Of a stretch of DNA of 7,064 nt, positions 5,697-7,064 are shown piece after piece. The stretch spans positions 1-7,064 of the forward strand of contig CANGSN010000156.1 in assembly GCA_947455805.1 (NCBI GenBank), written 5' to 3'. Within the stretch, counting starts at the first letter, position 1. Every line of letters begins with the position of its first letter. Below the pieces are notes generated by a model that was not told where the DNA came from, did not search any database, and saw nothing but the letters and a program-made list of their open reading frames with translations. The translations under genes were made by a program, and so were the position numbers. This DNA is from Planctomycetota bacterium. GTDB lineage: Bacteria; Planctomycetota; UBA1135; UBA2386.

Positions 5697-6560
5697 ATGT
5701 GCCGTTTCACCCTCTACCTCGGCCCCACCATCAAGCTGTCGTCGCTCGTCGTCGAACCCGAGCACTCGATCATCACGCAGAGCTTCCGCAGCAAGAGCCA
5801 GGAGGAACCGCTCAACGGCGACGGCTTCGGCATCGCCTGGTATGCGCCCGGCCTCAGCGACGCGCCGGCGCTGTTCCGCTCGGTCACGCCGGCGTGGAAC
5901 AACACCAACCTGCTCGACCTCGCGCGCGTCGTGCAGAGCCCGGTGATCCTGGCCCACGTGCGCGCGGCGACGAAGCTCGGCGGCCCGAGCGAAGCGAACT
6001 GCCACCCGTTCCGCAGCGGCCGCTACGCGTTCATGCACAACGGCCACATCGGCGAGTTCGCGCGCGTGCGCCGCTCGCTGCTGCAGGGGCTCTGCGACGC
6101 AGCGTTCGACGGCATCCACGGCAGCACCGACAGCGAGCACCTGTTCGCGCTGGTCGTCGACGAACTGCACCGCCGCGGCACCTACGAACGCGGCGGCGTG
6201 CAGGCGATGGCCGAGGCGCTGGCGGCAGCGATCGCGCGCGTGCAGGAGCTGCTGCGCATCGTCGGCGTGCGGGAGCCGTCGTTCCTGAACGTGGCGATGA
6301 GCGACGGCCACGAAGCGGTGGCGTGCCGCTTCACCACGCTCGCCGACTACGACGGCGAGAGCCTGTGGCTGCACACCGGTCGCCTCTACGTGTGCGTGAA
6401 CGGGCAGTGCCGCATGCTGGCGCCCGATCGCGGGCGCGGCTGCGTGCTGGTCAGCAGCGAACCGTTGAGCGACGACGACGGCTGGGACGCGATCCCGCGC
6501 AACCACCTGGTCGGCATCGCGGCGGACGGCAGCACGACGCAGCGGCCGCTGTCCTGCTGA
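5697..6560 (+). CDS. Class II glutamine amidotransferase, YafJ/EgtC type
   Basis: A 287-residue Ntn-hydrolase domain protein that should release ammonia from glutamine, or hydrolyse a gamma-glutamyl amide, using Cys2 as the N-terminal nucleophile after removal of Met1. The sequence shows MCRFTLYLG (1-9), NGDGFGIAWY (40-49), AHVRAAT (86-92), NCHPF (101-105), FMHNGHI (112-118) and STDSEHLFALVVDEL (143-157), all hallmark class II amidotransferase blocks. It ends with a strand-rich region containing VLVSSEPLSDDDGWDAIP (250-267), typical of the YafJ/EgtC family. The requirement for Cys at position 2 fixes the ATG at 5697 despite the lack of a nearby Shine-Dalgarno; the same frame continues upstream, but only as antisense of dus. 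There is no synthetase or acceptor domain, and no egtB/egtD neighbour in view, so a role in ergothioneine synthesis is not supported. The physiological substrate is unknown, as it is for YafJ. Confidence 0.92.
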   Translation: MCRFTLYLGPTIKLSSLVVEPEHSIITQSFRSKSQEEPLNGDGFGIAWYAPGLSDAPALFRSVTPAWNNTNLLDLARVVQSPVILAHVRAATKLGGPSEANCHPFRSGRYAFMHNGHIGEFARVRRSLLQGLCDAAFDGIHGSTDSEHLFALVVDELHRRGTYERGGVQAMAEALAAAIARVQELLRIVGVREPSFLNVAMSDGHEAVACRFTTLADYDGESLWLHTGRLYVCVNGQCRMLAPDRGRGCVLVSSEPLSDDDGWDAIPRNHLVGIAADGSTTQRPLSC

Positions 6561-6572
6561 GCCGCGAACGCG

Positions 6573-6773
6573 TCAGACGACGACGTCGACCAGCGAGCCC
6601 TTGCCCGGTTCGGCAGCACCCTTCGGCGGCGCCTGCACGGCGGCGGCGGCGATCATCTGCACGGCGGCGCGGCCTTCCTGCTTCTGCTGGTTCAGCAGCT
6701 TGCCGAGCAGGCGCACGTCGACGCCGCGCAGCACGATCGCATTGCCGTCGGCAGGGATCTCCACGGAGGCCAT
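6573..6773 (-). CDS. Small protein resembling YjfB-type putative motility proteins
   Basis: A 66-residue protein whose centre is one amphipathic helix, VDVRLLGKLLNQQKQEGRAAVQMIAAAA (18-45), followed by a Pro/Gly/Ala-rich stretch and a short end GSLVDVVV (59-66). A Lys/Gln-rich helix with Q-x-G and Q-M/L-I, then a Pro-rich linker and a G-x-x-(V/I)D ending, is the layout of the small YjfB-like family named putative motility protein. This is pattern likeness, not a proven match, and the biochemical role of that family is unknown. The start is uncertain: an in-frame ATG at 6830 would add 19 residues (MGRSADDRSRRTVLPDAAR), and neither start has a Shine-Dalgarno. The gene converges on the amidotransferase gene, with only 12 bases between stops, and diverges from the glycosylase gene. 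Confidence 0.6.
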   Translation of the reverse strand: MASVEIPADGNAIVLRGVDVRLLGKLLNQQKQEGRAAVQMIAAAAVQAPPKGAAEPGKGSLVDVVV

Positions 6774-6838
6774 GCGCGCGGCATCGGGCAGAACGGTGCG
6801 GCGACTGCGGTCGTCGGCGCTGCGGCCCATGCCGACGG

Positions 6839-6870
6839 CCGTTCGCGCGCGCGGGCCGCGGGTCGAACGG
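6839..6870. promoter_or_regulatory. Nested palindrome upstream of two divergent genes
   Basis: Outer arms CCGTTCG (6839-6845) and CGAACGG (6864-6870) enclose an inner palindrome CGCGG-G-CCGCG (6850-6860). The element lies between the small minus-strand gene and the glycosylase gene, 35 bases before the latter's ATG. It may be an operator or a structured leader. In such GC-rich DNA the inner arms could be chance; the AT-containing outer arms are the stronger part. Confidence 0.3.
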
Positions 6871-6905
6871 TTGCTTCGCCGCGTCGCGACGGCCACCTTG
6901 CGCGC

Positions 6906-7064
6906 ATGCCGAGCTGCTCCGTCACCATCCCGGTCCAAGCTCCGTTCGAGCTGCGGCTGTGCCTGTTCGGGCACGGCTGGGTGGCATTGGCGCCGCACGA
7001 GTACGACGAAGCGACGGCGACGTTCACCACCGTGCTGCTGCGCGCGGCAGACGGTGACGCGGCG
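6906..7064 (+). CDS. Probable DNA-3-methyladenine glycosylase, AlkA type (partial, runs off right edge)
   Basis: Only the first 53 residues are in the window. VTIPVQAPFELRLCLFGHGWVALAPHEYDEATATFTTVLLRAADG has the look of the N-terminal beta domain of AlkA/HhH-GPD DNA glycosylases, which often begin P-(F/Y)-x-L-x-x-(C/T)-L-x-G-H-G-W-x-x-L-x-P. These enzymes excise alkylated or damaged bases in base-excision repair. The helix-hairpin-helix and catalytic aspartate would lie beyond the edge, so the activity cannot be verified here. The ATG at 6906 is the first start that keeps the conserved beginning; no Shine-Dalgarno is visible. Confidence 0.6.
   Translation, partial: MPSCSVTIPVQAPFELRLCLFGHGWVALAPHEYDEATATFTTVLLRAADGDAA

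Noticed and set aside
5697..6560. Naming the amidotransferase egtC
   Set aside because: The domain fits, but there is no ergothioneine gene in the window, and YafJ-like proteins share the same motifs.
1..7064. tRNA or rRNA genes, CRISPR repeats, transposases, attachment sites
   Set aside because: No cloverleaf-like sequence, regularly spaced repeat, transposase motif or long terminal inverted repeat was seen in the intergenic gaps, all of which are under 160 bases.

Overview
This is a GC-rich chromosomal segment (roughly 70 % GC by eye) from a bacterium, with nine protein-coding genes packed onto both strands and no RNA gene, insertion sequence or CRISPR array that I can see. The organism is not certain. 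A modular polyketide synthase, poor Shine-Dalgarno signals at most starts, secreted repeat and concanavalin-like proteins, and a Dus subtype with GGQLMGSEP and NFGCPVNKVLG motifs together suggest a planctomycete. A myxobacterium or another high-GC group with many secondary metabolites is the alternative.

Layout. At the left edge (1-572, minus) is the N-terminal 190 residues of a type I polyketide synthase, starting directly with a ketosynthase domain; the gene runs out of the window. A divergent gap (573-729) carries two adjacent palindromes close to the PKS start. It separates the PKS from a secreted 530-residue protein (730-2322, plus) built from a small N-terminal beta domain and two copies of a longer module. 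That gene converges on a minus-strand block which reads, in transcription order: a tRNA-dihydrouridine synthase (5570-4503), a 158-residue protein of unknown function (4476-4000), a leucine-rich-repeat protein joined to it by a GTGA stop/start overlap (4003-3098), and, after 88 bases, an exported concanavalin-fold (DUF1080-like) protein (3009-2347).

Divergent from dus, across a 126-base gap holding a perfect 8-bp inverted repeat, lies a class II glutamine amidotransferase of the YafJ/EgtC type (5697-6560, plus). It converges on a 66-residue protein (6773-6573, minus) that resembles the small YjfB-type putative motility proteins. At the right edge, the first 53 codons of a probable AlkA-type DNA glycosylase (6906 onward, plus) are visible behind another nested palindrome.

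How the genes work together. Only the dus / unknown / LRR trio has sequence evidence of being one transcription unit, and the last two are probably translationally coupled. Dus and the glycosylase are housekeeping (tRNA modification, base-excision repair). The PKS marks the edge of a biosynthetic locus lying to the left. No complete new system is proven here. The best candidates for something undescribed are the coupled unknown/LRR pair and the duplicated-module secreted protein next to the PKS.
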